Shown: one piece after another, positions 1 to 8,966 of the stretch
Position numbering within the stretch: the first letter of the stretch is position 1
Layout: each line of letters starts with the position of its first letter
Assembly (NCBI RefSeq): GCF_003710905.1
Contig: NZ_RHHV01000008.1
Location: forward strand, 124,001 to 188,000
DNA length: 64,000 nucleotides
Origin: Brevibacillus parabrevis
GTDB lineage: Bacteria > Bacillota > Bacilli > Brevibacillales > Brevibacillaceae
Direction of reading: 5' to 3'
Translations under genes and position numbers: made by a program
Notes under the pieces: model-generated
What the model saw: only the letters and a program-made list of their open reading frames with translations
What the model was told of the DNA's origin: nothing
The model's database searches: none

Positions 1-1
1 G

Positions 2-1075
2 TCCGGGTTCCACGCCTTGGTCTCATCCGGTACGACACCGAAGATGATCGCCAAAGAATCGCATGCTCCGCTGATTGGCTACGGCGGCATGCTGATGGAA
101 TCCGGCGTGGCGATCATGGCGATGATTGCCGCGTGCGTCTTGACTCCCGGCGTTTACTTCGCCATCAACTCGCCTGCTGCCGTCATCGGCGTCGATGCTG
201 CGGCCGCCGCGCAGACGATTACAGGCTGGGGCTTTACCGTGTCGCCCGATCATTTGACGACGCTTGCCAACGACATTCAGGAAAAAACCATTTTGTCCCG
301 GACAGGCGGAGCACCGTCTCTGGCTATCGGCATGGCGACGATCTTCTCCGGCATTTTGGGCGGAAAAGCACTGATGGCGTTTTGGTACCACTTCGCGATT
401 TTGTTTGAAGCGGTGTTCATTTTGACGACGATTGATGCGGGAACCCGGGTGGGCCGCTTCATGGTTCAGGATATGCTCGGCAACGTGATCCCGAAAATGA
501 AGCAAGTCAACTGGCTGCCGGGGAACCTGATCGGCTCGGCGATCATTACATTCGGCTGGGGTTACTTCCTGCTCCAGGGCGTCATGGACCCGCTCGGTGG
601 CATCTACACGCTGTGGCCGCTGTTCGGTATCGCCAACCAGATGCTCGCCGCGATCGCCTTTACAGTCGGCACGACGCTGATTTTCAAAATGGGCAAGGCC
701 GCTTATTCGTGGGTCACGCTTGTGCCTATGGCGTGGTTGACGACTGCTACCTTGACCGCAGGCTGGCAAAAGCTGTTCCATGCCGATCCGAAAATCGGCT
801 TTCTCGCTCACGCAGACGCTTTCCAGAAGGCGTTGGATTCCGGAACGCTGCCAAACGGGGTAAAGACGATCGAGGCCGCGCAAAAAATGATCATGAACGA
901 CCATATCGACGCAGCGGTGTGCGCGATTTTCATGGTCATCACCGCGGGGATTATTCTCGATGGAGCGCGGGTGTGGATCAACATCCTGCGCGGCAAGAAG
1001 TATCCGCTGCACGAGTCGCCGTACATCGAGTCCAAAGGCGTTGTGATTGACGGCAAAGGACATCATGTCGCATGA
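2..1075 (+). CDS. cstA: CstA-family peptide/pyruvate transporter, 3' part (5' end outside window)
   Basis: The reading frame is open from the first bases of the window and carries the CstA hallmark SGFHALVSSGTTPK at its start, so the true start lies upstream. About 357 residues are present with several hydrophobic membrane segments (for example near residues 35-60, 115-140, 180-200 and 305-325 of the visible part). CstA proteins are inner-membrane transporters induced on carbon starvation and implicated in peptide or pyruvate uptake. The stop overlaps the next start as ATGA, which indicates translational coupling with the small YbdD-like partner. Family assignment is firm; substrate is not readable from sequence. 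Confidence 0.93.
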   Translation, partial: SGFHALVSSGTTPKMIAKESHAPLIGYGGMLMESGVAIMAMIAACVLTPGVYFAINSPAAVIGVDAAAAAQTITGWGFTVSPDHLTTLANDIQEKTILSRTGGAPSLAIGMATIFSGILGGKALMAFWYHFAILFEAVFILTTIDAGTRVGRFMVQDMLGNVIPKMKQVNWLPGNLIGSAIITFGWGYFLLQGVMDPLGGIYTLWPLFGIANQMLAAIAFTVGTTLIFKMGKAAYSWVTLVPMAWLTTATLTAGWQKLFHADPKIGFLAHADAFQKALDSGTLPNGVKTIEAAQKMIMNDHIDAAVCAIFMVITAGIILDGARVWINILRGKKYPLHESPYIESKGVVIDGKGHHVA

Positions 1076-1284
1076 GGCGAAAGTGGAGGGAGATGCGCAA
1101 GGCATTGCGGCGGGTCAGCTCTGCGATCAAAACGATTTTCGGCATGCCGGACTACGACCGCTACCTCAAGCATTGGTACGAGACACACGGCGCGCCGGGC
1201 ATTTTCCCGATGACCGAGCGAGAATACTACATGTACGCCCTGCAAGAGCGCTTTGAAAAAGGCGGGGTAACGCGCTGCTGCTAG
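1072..1284 (+). CDS. YbdD/YjiX-family small protein (DUF466)
   Basis: A 70-residue protein starting on the ATG that overlaps the cstA stop codon. It has the family core with G-x-P-D-Y-x-x-Y near residues 24-31, HW..THG and the YY-containing segment near 50, and a basic N-terminus. YbdD/YjiX proteins are small partners always encoded directly after CstA or BtsT and are required for pyruvate uptake in E. coli. The C-terminus ends in two cysteines. A strong hairpin terminator follows, so cstA and this gene form a transcription unit end. Confidence 0.9.
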   Translation: MRRKWREMRKALRRVSSAIKTIFGMPDYDRYLKHWYETHGAPGIFPMTEREYYMYALQERFEKGGVTRCC

Positions 1285-1300
1285 TTTGCAACGTCTGTAA

Positions 1301-1346
1301 CAAAAGGTGCCCCTGTCATCAGCAGATGGCGGGTGGGCACCTTTTG
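1301..1346 (+). terminator. Intrinsic terminator after the cstA-ybdD unit
   Basis: Inverted repeat AAAAGGTGCCC ... GGGCACCTTTT with a short loop, ending in a T-run. It separates the transporter unit from the IMPase gene. Confidence 0.8.
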
Positions 1347-1459
1347 TACGCGGTGAACAAGACGCAAATTCAAGTGTGAGCGCAGATTTTGCGTGTGGTG
1401 TATCAACAGGTAAAGTATGGTACACTAAAAAGAAAGTCAAGTTTTAGGTGGCGATATGC

Positions 1460-2278
1460 GTGCAAGCATCAACTCTGGCGGCGCTAAAAGAGCTGGCTCT
1501 GCAATGCGCCCGTTCAGCGGGTGAGCTGAGTCTGAAGCGAATGAAAGAGCCTTTTACCGTCGAATATAAGACGTCTGCCTCCGATCTTGTCACAGCAGTA
1601 GATAAAGAAGTGGAGAAGCATGTCATCAGCATGATTTTGAAACGCTTTCCCGATCACGGGATTTTGGGGGAAGAGAGCACTTTTGCGCAAGACCCCGCAC
1701 AGTTCGAGACACTTTGGGTCATCGATCCCATTGATGGAACGACCAATTACGTGCACCAGCAAATCAATTTTTCCGTTTCCATTGCCGTTTATCATAAGGG
1801 AGAGGGCCTGGTTGGAGTGGTTTACGATCCTTCCCGCGACGAGCTGTTTTACGCGGTGAAGGGCGAAGGGGCGTACTTGAACGACCGTCCGCTTCATTTG
1901 GACCGCATCGTCAGTCTGGAAGAGGCGCTTTTGTGCACGAGCGTGTTCTGGAACAAGCGCGCCGAACAGATGGGCATTGACTTGATCGTCAAAAAGCTCG
2001 CGGGAAAAGTGCGCGGGATGCGCCTGCTCGGCAGCGCGGCCCTGGAGATGGCTTACGTGGCGGCAGGCAGGCTGGACGGCTATGTGAGCCTTTCGCTCAA
2101 TGCCTGGGATTTTGGCGCGGGGCGAATCCTGGTGGAAGAGGCAGGAGGCCGGGTCACGACCATGACGGGCACGCCGCTTCCTTACAACGAAAAAAGCAGC
2201 GTAATGGCCTGCAACCCGACTTTTTACGAAGAATTGCAGCAATACCTGCATGTGGCGGAAAATACGCAAACCGATTAG
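1460..2278 (+). CDS. Inositol monophosphatase family protein (SuhB-like)
   Basis: A 272-residue Mg2+-dependent sugar/inositol phosphatase of the IMPase/FBPase superfamily. Visible signatures are GILGEES (metal-binding Glu), WVIDPIDGTTNY (D-P-x-D-G-T metal and catalytic motif) and NAWDFGAGRILVEEAGG (second motif, W-D-x-x-A-G). The GTG at 1460 was chosen because an AGGTGG ribosome-binding site lies 8 nt upstream; the in-frame GTG at 1448 has no such site. It could act on inositol phosphate, fructose-1,6-bisphosphate or 3'-phosphoadenosine phosphate; sequence alone does not decide. A second family member is at 58805-59605. Confidence 0.9.
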   Translation: MQASTLAALKELALQCARSAGELSLKRMKEPFTVEYKTSASDLVTAVDKEVEKHVISMILKRFPDHGILGEESTFAQDPAQFETLWVIDPIDGTTNYVHQQINFSVSIAVYHKGEGLVGVVYDPSRDELFYAVKGEGAYLNDRPLHLDRIVSLEEALLCTSVFWNKRAEQMGIDLIVKKLAGKVRGMRLLGSAALEMAYVAAGRLDGYVSLSLNAWDFGAGRILVEEAGGRVTTMTGTPLPYNEKSSVMACNPTFYEELQQYLHVAENTQTD

Positions 2279-2296
2279 GGGAGCAACACATCGGAC

Positions 2297-2330
2297 AAAA
2301 CCCACTGGACACAGGCTGCCAGTGGGTTTT
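2297..2330 (+). terminator. Intrinsic terminator after IMPase gene
   Basis: Perfect stem AAAACCCACTGG / CCAGTGGGTTTT with a short loop. An in-frame TTG at 2329 for the next gene falls inside this hairpin and is therefore not a credible start. Confidence 0.85.
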
Positions 2331-2466
2331 GTCTAGGCGAGCGCCGCAAAAGGTGCCTTTCGCGGGGCTTGATGCATATGCTACAAAAAAGCGAGCAGAG
2401 CACAAGAGAGCACAAATCGTCAGGCTTTCCATGGAGAAGGCTTGTCTCATAAAAGGGGGAAAGAGT

Positions 2467-3567
2467 GTGGCTGCCAAAACCTTGATGGCTGACAGTGTAC
2501 GGTTGATCTTGCAGCACCAGGCGGCGAGTGGAGCGTATCTCGCGTCACCTGGCTTTCTCCACTATCAATACGCCTGGCTGCGCGACGGGACGTTCACGGC
2601 GTATGCGATGAATCGCGCAGGGCAACATGACAGCGCTTCCCGCTTTTATGAATGGTGCGGAGATGTCATCGTCAGGCATGAACAAAAGGCCAGAGCAGCC
2701 ATTTTGGCCGTACAGTCAGGCAAGTGGGATGGCAAAGCAGGCAACGAGCTGTTTTTGCACACGCGCTACACCGTGGATGGCAAAGAAGTGGCGGGCGAGT
2801 GGGGCAGCTTTCAACTCGATGGCTATGGGACATGGCTGTGGGGGGTGTCCGAGCATGTCCGGATGAGCGGGGAGCAAGCGATCATCGACAGGCTCGCCCC
2901 GGCGATTGAGCTGACTTTGGACTACTTGTCTGCCTGCTGGCTACTGCCCAATTTCGACTGCTGGGAGGAATGGGGCGAACGGATTCACCCTGTCACGCTC
3001 GCAGCCGTTTTTGCCGGAGTCAAAGCGATGGAGCGGCATCTGCTCGAGCGCGCATCCGAGCTTGCGCTTTTGGCGGACCGGATTCGTCAGTACGTGCTTG
3101 AGCATGGGACGGCAAACGGAAAATTCCTCAAATCTGTCGGCAATCACGCGGTAGACGCCAGTCTTTTGTGGTTGGCATTGCCGTACGGCCTGGTCGAGGT
3201 GACAGACCCGCTCATGGTGAAAACGGTAGAGGCGATCGAGCAAGAGTTGCTGTTCGGCTGCGGCGTGCATCGGTATGCGGCGGATACGTACTACGGAGGA
3301 GGACAGTGGCCGCTTTTGTCTGCCTGGCTTGGCTGGTACTATGTGCGTGCAGGCAAAACGGACAGGGCACAAGAGATTTTGGACTGGATTGTCGCCAAGC
3401 AAGCAGCGGCGGGACTGCCTGAACAGGTGCAGGAGCATTTGCTGGCGCCTGAGCAGTATGCGGCATGGATAGAGAGGGCTGGTCAGCCTGCGGTTCCCCT
3501 GTTGTGGTCGCACGCGATGTTTCTCGTTCTTGCTGCTGAGCTTGGCCTGCTTGAGTCTGGAACGTAA
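2467..3567 (+). CDS. GH15-like (glucoamylase/six-hairpin) glycosidase
   Basis: A 366-residue soluble protein with GH15-type signatures: YAWLRDGTF near residue 30, WLWGVSEHV, and FDCWEEWGE near 160, in the order expected for an (alpha/alpha)6 barrel. Family members hydrolyse alpha-glucosidic bonds of oligosaccharides such as trehalose or maltodextrins. No signal peptide, so cytoplasmic. The GTG at 2467 is preferred because GGGGGA lies 6 nt upstream; the longer frame begins inside the preceding terminator. It is shorter than secreted glucoamylases and lacks a starch-binding domain. Substrate unknown. Confidence 0.8.
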   Translation: MAAKTLMADSVRLILQHQAASGAYLASPGFLHYQYAWLRDGTFTAYAMNRAGQHDSASRFYEWCGDVIVRHEQKARAAILAVQSGKWDGKAGNELFLHTRYTVDGKEVAGEWGSFQLDGYGTWLWGVSEHVRMSGEQAIIDRLAPAIELTLDYLSACWLLPNFDCWEEWGERIHPVTLAAVFAGVKAMERHLLERASELALLADRIRQYVLEHGTANGKFLKSVGNHAVDASLLWLALPYGLVEVTDPLMVKTVEAIEQELLFGCGVHRYAADTYYGGGQWPLLSAWLGWYYVRAGKTDRAQEILDWIVAKQAAAGLPEQVQEHLLAPEQYAAWIERAGQPAVPLLWSHAMFLVLAAELGLLESGT

Positions 3568-3600
3568 AACGCGGCACTCCTGGGCGGGAGGCCGCGTTTT
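3566..3600. terminator. Bidirectional terminator between convergent genes
   Basis: AAAACGCGGC ... GCCGCGTTTT, symmetric with A-run on one side and T-run on the other, between the GH15-like gene (+) and the SLH gene (-). Confidence 0.8.
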
Positions 3601-3617
3601 GTTTGCGGAGGCTTGCT

Positions 3618-4733
3618 TTATTCTTTTTGCCAGGCAATCGACAGCGAGTTGTGTTGTCTGTACGTGATGACAAAGCGCACCTTGTTGTGAGAAAGCACCT
3701 TGTCCTCCGGGCCTTGCTTCATCTCGCTGATGGTAGCCGGAAGCTGGGGAGGAGGCTCGATTCCGAACTGGCGGAGCACATCCATGGCGATTTGCACCGC
3801 AGTCTGGTTTTGGATGTCGTTAATGTCAATTTTGGTCAGCCCGGCCAGACGCTGGTCTTGTTCGTTTTTGAAGCCGTGGAAATCGGGGCCCAATTCGGAA
3901 GTATCGTCAAAATGAACATAGAGGACGGCCTGCGTGTCGTCTCCATCCTGTTCGGTTGGCGTGATTTCGCGTTGAATGGTTCGGAACATGCTGTTTACTC
4001 CCGGCTGGTATCGTTCCACAAAATAGCCCGGGTATTGAAAAAGCACCGTGTACAGTTTCTCTTCTTTTGGATCGGCGAATTGCTGGCCAGAGAGCGTCGG
4101 CAATTTTTGCGGATCGCTAGGTTGTTGGGGACGAACCTTTAATTGTTTCAAGCCATTGCTTTTGAGCTTCTCCAAAAAGGCGACGGCTTCTGCCCGTGTC
4201 AAATAGCTTTGGCCTTGGTAAGACTGGATGCTGGCCTGCCCCGCTGCTTTTCCGCTGGCATAGCCTTTGGCAAGCAGGTAGTGAACGGCAAAATCGCCAT
4301 GATAGTTCTCGCCATCGGCACCCGCGATGATTTCGGCTACCTCGTATCGGGTAATCGGTCGATCCCGGTACAAATACTTGTTGCGCTCGAAGCGGGACAA
4401 GTATTGTTGCTGCAAAGTTGAGTAAGGGTAGTGATAAGGCGCCAAAGCGTCATAAATGGGATCGGCCCAGTGTAGGGCTTGCTTTTGGCTTGGCGGAATC
4501 TGGATGCGATAAGTCCGGGCCAGCATGGTGAAAAAAGCGGCGACGGTAACGTGCTCCTCCGGGGCAAAGCGATTTCCCGGATAGCCTTGCACAATGCCTT
4601 GCTCGACGGCGCGTGCAATCGTATCTTTGGCCCAGTGTTGTTCAGGCACGTCGGTGAAAGTTGCCGCCCTGGCAGGCAAAACGGACAGCGTGGCAAACAA
4701 GACAGCCATGATTGCCAGCAAATAAGGTTTCAT
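3618..4733 (-). CDS. S-layer-homology (SLH) domain protein, secreted
   Basis: 371 residues with a clear signal peptide (MKPYLLAIMAVLF, cleavage after ARA near residue 23). An SLH module follows: FTDVPEQHWAKDTI, then GIVQGYPGN and F.P...VT, about residues 25-75; further SLH-like segments run to about 180 (Y.DRPITRYEVAEII, GYASG, LTRAEAVAFLEKL). SLH modules bind pyruvylated secondary cell-wall polymer, so the protein should be displayed on the cell surface. The C-terminal about 170 residues match no family I recognise, with a final Q..IAMDVLR segment. Monocistronic, flanked by a shared terminator. Confidence 0.82.
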   Translation of the reverse strand: MKPYLLAIMAVLFATLSVLPARAATFTDVPEQHWAKDTIARAVEQGIVQGYPGNRFAPEEHVTVAAFFTMLARTYRIQIPPSQKQALHWADPIYDALAPYHYPYSTLQQQYLSRFERNKYLYRDRPITRYEVAEIIAGADGENYHGDFAVHYLLAKGYASGKAAGQASIQSYQGQSYLTRAEAVAFLEKLKSNGLKQLKVRPQQPSDPQKLPTLSGQQFADPKEEKLYTVLFQYPGYFVERYQPGVNSMFRTIQREITPTEQDGDDTQAVLYVHFDDTSELGPDFHGFKNEQDQRLAGLTKIDINDIQNQTAVQIAMDVLRQFGIEPPPQLPATISEMKQGPEDKVLSHNKVRFVITYRQHNSLSIAWQKE

Positions 4734-4819
4734 TTTTCAGTCACTTCCTTTGCTGTTTGCAAGCGTTAGTGGAAAAGGCGACAAGCCCGTTCATTTATAC
4801 GCACTTGACTGGTAGAAAG

Positions 4820-5728
4820 TTACAATGGAGCATCCGCTTTTATTTGCTGTTGAGGAAGCTTTTTGTTCACGGCAAGCAGCACGCCTGCAAGTGTCACAAC
4901 ACCGCCCGCGATGGACAGCCAGGAAGGAACCTCGCCCAACCAGCCCCAGGCGATCAAAAAGGACAGGGCAGGCGTCAAGTAAAGGGAGCTGGTCGCTTCC
5001 TTCGTGCCGACAGCCGAAGTGACGTAAGCCAGAGCCAAATAGGCGACGACGCTCGGAAAGATGCCCAAGTACAGGACACTTTGCGTGACAGCCCACGGGG
5101 CGGACAAAATAGCGCTCCCAAGCCCCGGCAAAAAAACGAGCATGAACAGCGTGCCTGCCCAGAGCGTATAGGCAGTAAACGCGAAGACGCCGTATTTTTC
5201 TACATAGTTTCGCTGAAAGGCAAAGTAGATGCTCTCACTCACTGCTGCCAACAAAATCAAGAATATTCCGTTATTAAAAGACAAGGAGCTGTCGGTTCCT
5301 AGCGAACAAACAACGACTCCCGTGAAAGCGATCAGCGCCCCAATCCAGCCTCGCACCCCACAGCGTTCCCGGAAGAACAGAAAGGCAAACAGGGCAGAAA
5401 AAATCGGGGTAGTCGTCACAAACAGGCTGGCAACTCCGGCGCTGACCGTCAACTCGCCGATATTGAGTGCCGTATGGTAAACGGAAAAGCCAAGCCCTCC
5501 GAGCAGAAAGAGAGCGGGAATGTCTTTTTTCGCGGGAAGCGGCAGGCGAAGGAAAGGAGCAAGCACCAGCAAAAACGCAGAACCGATCAAAAACCGCAGC
5601 AACGACAGATGCTCCGGCGAATACCCTTGCAATCCGACGCGAATGCCTGCAAAAGCAGATGCCCACAGCACCAGGCTGACGCCGTGAGCGGCCAACACTC
5701 GTCCTTTGGAATTGGAATAAGCCGACAC
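4820..5728 (-). CDS. EamA/DMT-family exporter
   Basis: 302 residues with about ten hydrophobic helices and two EamA repeats: LWASAFAGIRVGL and PIFSALFAFLFFRE in the first half, PSVVAYLALAYV and LTPALSFLIAWGWLGE in the second. Drug/metabolite-family transporters of this kind export amino acids or small metabolites. It is divergently transcribed from a MocR-type regulator (5882-7330), and that arrangement usually means the regulator controls the exporter in response to an amino acid or PLP-linked ligand. The start codon lies close to the shared control region. Confidence 0.88.
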   Translation of the reverse strand: MSAYSNSKGRVLAAHGVSLVLWASAFAGIRVGLQGYSPEHLSLLRFLIGSAFLLVLAPFLRLPLPAKKDIPALFLLGGLGFSVYHTALNIGELTVSAGVASLFVTTTPIFSALFAFLFFRERCGVRGWIGALIAFTGVVVCSLGTDSSLSFNNGIFLILLAAVSESIYFAFQRNYVEKYGVFAFTAYTLWAGTLFMLVFLPGLGSAILSAPWAVTQSVLYLGIFPSVVAYLALAYVTSAVGTKEATSSLYLTPALSFLIAWGWLGEVPSWLSIAGGVVTLAGVLLAVNKKLPQQQIKADAPL

Positions 5729-5794
5729 GTGTACAACATCCCCTCGCTATAAAATGAACCCAACCAGTTGAGTTGCTTTTTCCATGGTAATCAA

Positions 5795-5846
5795 GAAGTG
5801 GTAAAATAGCTGCAACCACTCGGGCAACAAAAAAACCAACCACTTT
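5795..5846. promoter_or_regulatory. Candidate MocR operator: inverted and direct repeats of AGTGGT/ACCACT
   Basis: AGTGGT (5797-5802), 12 nt, ACCACT (5815-5820) form an inverted repeat around a TAAAAT hexamer (5802-5807). CAACCACT occurs at 5813-5820 and again at 5837-5844, 24 bp apart. MocR regulators typically bind such repeats next to their own promoter; the assignment is inferred. GTGGTAAAA also occurs in the control region of the second MocR gene (12930-12938). Confidence 0.5.
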
Positions 5847-5881
5847 TGCTCAAAAAGAAAAAGGCGAGGGGAGCGGGACAA

Positions 5882-7330
5882 GTGAGCAGCGAAGGGCCAA
5901 ACGGCGCCAAGGCAACGCCAAAATACAAGCAGATTATCGCTTACATCAAAAGCAAAATCTCGTCAGGGGAATGGCCCATCGGCAGCAAAATTCCCAGCCA
6001 GCGCGTCCTGGCAGCTACTTTTGGGGTCAATCGCAGCACGGTCATCACGGCGCTGGAGGAGCTTGCTGCGGACGGCTTGATCGAGGGCAGGCTGGGGATG
6101 GGAACGGTGGTCGTCAACAATACGTGGACACTGCTCGCCACGACGCCTCCGCCGGATTGGGATCAGTACGTCAAGGCGGGCTTGCACAAGCCGAGCCAGA
6201 CCGCTGTGCATCAGATCAACGAGGATGAATTTAACAGCGAACTGATTCAACTCAGCAAAGGGGAGCTGTCGCCGGAGATTTTCCCACTGGAAGGGATGAA
6301 GCAGGTGATGGAGCGGGTGACGCAGCGGCTGTCACGCTTTGGCTACGAGGAGCCGAGAGGGTATTTGCCGCTGCGCGAAGCGGTGAGCGAATACGTGAAA
6401 AGGTTGGGCATCCAGGCGTCCGCCTCGTCTATTTTGATCGTCTCGGGAGCTTTGCAGGCGCTCCAGTTAATATCTGTCGGGTTGTTGCATCGCGGCTCGA
6501 CGGTCTATCTGGAGCAGCCTTCCTATTTGAACTCTTTGCACGTGTTTCAATCGGCGGGCATGAAGCTGTCCGGTCTGCGGATGGATCAGGAAGGGCTTGT
6601 CCCGGACGGGCTTGCACCGGGGAACAGGCAAGGGAGCGGGGCGATTCTCTACACGAATCCGTGCTTTCACAACCCGACAGGCATCCTGATGACAGAACGC
6701 CGCCGCCGCGAGTTGCTGCGGGTGTGCGAGCAAGAACGGTTGCCAGTCATCGAGGATGATATATACCGCGAGCTGTGGACGACAGAACCGCCACCACCGC
6801 CGCTCAAGGCCAGAGATCGCCACGGACACGTCCTGTACCTCGGCAGCCTGTCCAAGTCGCTGACGCCTGGTTTGCGCATTGGCTGGGTAGTTGGCCCGGA
6901 GCCTGTCATTGCCAGGCTCGCCGATCTGAAAATGCAGACAGATTACGGGGCAAGCTCGCTGTCGCAGCGGGTGGCAGCGGAGTGGCTGGCAAGCGGCATG
7001 TACGAGCAGCAGATGAACGAGGTTCGCTGGCAGCTGCTCATGCGCCAGGAGGCAGCCGTCCACGCGCTGAACATGTACATGAACGGGCTGGCAAGCTGGG
7101 AAGTGCCCGCGGGCGGCTTTTTTATCTGGCTGAAAATCAATGGCAAGCTGTCCATGACGGAGCTGTTTACCGCGGCGCAGCGCCAAGGGTTGCTGATTAA
7201 TCCGGGCTATATATACGGCGAGACGCAAGGAGGGTACGTGCGCCTGTCCCATGCCTACGCTTCGGTGGCAGAGCTGCACACCGGGATCGAGCGTCTCGGC
7301 AAGATTGTCGCTGCGCTTTTGCAGAAATAA
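5882..7330 (+). CDS. MocR/PdxR-type regulator: GntR winged helix fused to aminotransferase fold
   Basis: 482 residues. Residues about 12-80 form a GntR-type winged-helix DNA-binding domain (PKYKQIIAYIKSKI, PSQRVLAATFGVNRSTV, GLIEGRLGMGT). After a linker, residues about 125-475 are a class I aminotransferase-like domain with NPCFHNPTG, IEDDIYRE and the PLP-lysine region YLGSLSKSLTPGLRIGW. Such proteins bind PLP and an amino acid or amine and act as transcription factors. GTG 5882 is chosen because AGGGGAG lies 8 nt upstream; an in-frame TTG at 5846 has no ribosome-binding site. It is divergent from the EamA exporter, its likely target. Confidence 0.9.
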   Translation: MSSEGPNGAKATPKYKQIIAYIKSKISSGEWPIGSKIPSQRVLAATFGVNRSTVITALEELAADGLIEGRLGMGTVVVNNTWTLLATTPPPDWDQYVKAGLHKPSQTAVHQINEDEFNSELIQLSKGELSPEIFPLEGMKQVMERVTQRLSRFGYEEPRGYLPLREAVSEYVKRLGIQASASSILIVSGALQALQLISVGLLHRGSTVYLEQPSYLNSLHVFQSAGMKLSGLRMDQEGLVPDGLAPGNRQGSGAILYTNPCFHNPTGILMTERRRRELLRVCEQERLPVIEDDIYRELWTTEPPPPPLKARDRHGHVLYLGSLSKSLTPGLRIGWVVGPEPVIARLADLKMQTDYGASSLSQRVAAEWLASGMYEQQMNEVRWQLLMRQEAAVHALNMYMNGLASWEVPAGGFFIWLKINGKLSMTELFTAAQRQGLLINPGYIYGETQGGYVRLSHAYASVAELHTGIERLGKIVAALLQK

Positions 7331-7358
7331 AGGAGGGCGAGCGGGGCGGGGGAGTAGA

Positions 7359-8107
7359 GTAGCTCCTGTTCCGGTAACGGCGGCAACGGGTTCGCTCGCT
7401 TGGCTTGGTGACAACGGGCTGTGTCTCGTTGGCAGGTTTGTGGTCAGGCCGAAGCGGCTTCATTGCCTGTATCACGGCTGCCAACTGGTTCGCCCGCCTG
7501 CCAGCGGCTGTAATGTCCCGCCAGCAGGTTTGTGGTCAAGGAGAAGCGGCTTCATTGCTTGTATAACGGCTGCCAACTGGTTCGCCAGCCTGCCAGCGGC
7601 TGTAATGTCTTGCCAGCAGGTTTGTGGTCAGGCCGAAGCGGCTTCATTGCTTGTAACAGCGGCGCTGGTTTGCTCGCCTGCCAGTGGCTATAATGTCGCG
7701 CCAGCAGCTTTTTGTTCAGGGAGAAAAGGTTCCATTGCTTGTCATTAATCTGCTAACCTGCCCACGTCACTAAACCTCCACAACAGCTTTTCGATCAGGG
7801 AAAAGCGGCTCCATTGCTTGTAACGCTGGCAATTAATTCGCAAGCCTGCCCACGTTCCCATGCCTCGCCAGCAGCTTTGCGGTCAGGCAGTAACAGCTCG
7901 ATTGCCTGTAACGTCGGCAATCAATTTTGCTGTCGCAAGCCTGCCCACGCCTCTAAGCCCCGCCAGCAGCTTTGCAGTCAAACAGAAGCCGCTCTTGTTC
8001 CTGTAATGGCGGCACCAGATTCGCCGCCCCCTGACGACAACGAACTAAACCTCCCCAACAGCTTTGCGATCAGGCAAAAACGGCTCCATTGCCTGCACGT
8101 ACTTTTG
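7359..8107. repeat. Degenerate tandem array of about 8 copies of the LysR gene's 3' end
   Basis: A block resembling the last codons of the LysR gene recurs. Taking the G of CAGCAGCTTTG / CAGCAGGTTTG as anchor, it lies at 7435, 7527, 7619, 7707, 7786, 7874, 7969 and, within the gene, 8061, so the period is 79-95 bp and most often 92. On the minus strand each copy encodes a variant of QAMEPFLPDRKAVGE, for example QAMEPLFPDRKAVVEV plus a stop codon for the copy at 7786, and QAMKPLRPDHKPA for the copies at 7435 and 7619. The array fills the 714-bp gap between the MocR and LysR genes, which holds no other credible gene. Confidence 0.85.
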
Positions 8108-8947
8108 ACTGTGCACGGCAAATTCGGCGGTCAAGGGGGAGATCGTCTGCCAGTCGCGCACCGCGAGAACGACCTCGCGCCGGATCGGCGGGTCGAGCGG
8201 AATGGCGACGACCTTGGGCAGAACAGCGGGCATATACAGCTCCGGCATGATCGTGACGCCGATGTACTCCTGAACCATGGTCAAAATCGTGTACACTTCC
8301 CGGACTTCAAACGTAATCGCGGGCGTAATCGCGTTTTCCTGCAACATCTTTTTGATACACCCGTCTTTTGGCATGATAAAACAGCGATCGGCAATCTCGT
8401 CGAAGCGCAAAGTCGCCCGATCTTTCAGCGGATGCGTATCAGGCAAAATCACCATCATTTCGTCCAACAGCAGCGGCATCGTTTGCAGCTCGCGGCCCGG
8501 AATCGCGGTAAAAGCGATGTCCACCACCGAGCTGCTCATCCATTTGTCGATCTCGTCGCTGTCGCCTTCGAGCAGCATGATCTCCACCGCCGGGAACCGT
8601 TTGCGAAAGCTCCCGAGAAGTCCCGGCAAAAAGCGCGAAGCGACGCTCGGAATCGAGGCGATGCGCAAAGTACCGGACGCAAGCCCCCTCGCCAGATTGG
8701 CCTCTTCCGTCATGCAAGCGGTAATCGTCAAAATGTCGCGGGCATGCTGCAGCATCCGTTCGCCGATGCTCGTCGGAGTGATGCCGCTGCGACTGCGCAG
8801 AAACAGGCAGACGCCGAGTTCTTTTTCCAACGCCTGAATCATTTGCGACACAGCCGATTGCGTAAAACCGATTTCTTCCGCAGCGCGAGTAAAGCTGCCT
8901 GCCTTAGCTGCGGCGACCAGTACCTGAAGCTGAGTGAGCGTCATCAT
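8045..8947 (-). CDS. LysR-family transcriptional regulator
   Basis: 300 residues. An N-terminal winged helix-turn-helix (LTQLQVLVAAAKAGSFTRAA, then TQSAVSQMIQALEKELG) covers about residues 3-60; the rest is the type 2 periplasmic-binding-like effector domain. LysR proteins usually activate a divergent gene in response to a small ligand; here the divergent neighbour is the SagB-like nitroreductase at 9082. The last 15-17 codons are echoed in the downstream tandem array (7359-8107). The start has GGAATGAG upstream. The effector is unknown. Confidence 0.9.
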   Translation of the reverse strand: MMTLTQLQVLVAAAKAGSFTRAAEEIGFTQSAVSQMIQALEKELGVCLFLRSRSGITPTSIGERMLQHARDILTITACMTEEANLARGLASGTLRIASIPSVASRFLPGLLGSFRKRFPAVEIMLLEGDSDEIDKWMSSSVVDIAFTAIPGRELQTMPLLLDEMMVILPDTHPLKDRATLRFDEIADRCFIMPKDGCIKKMLQENAITPAITFEVREVYTILTMVQEYIGVTIMPELYMPAVLPKVVAIPLDPPIRREVVLAVRDWQTISPLTAEFAVHSQKYVQAMEPFLPDRKAVGEV

Positions 8948-8966
8948 GGCTCATTCCTTTTCCATT

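Noticed and set aside
7359-8107. CRISPR-like regular repeats
   Set aside because: Units are 79-95 bp, diverge continuously and have no unique spacers or cas genes; they are degenerate copies of a gene end.
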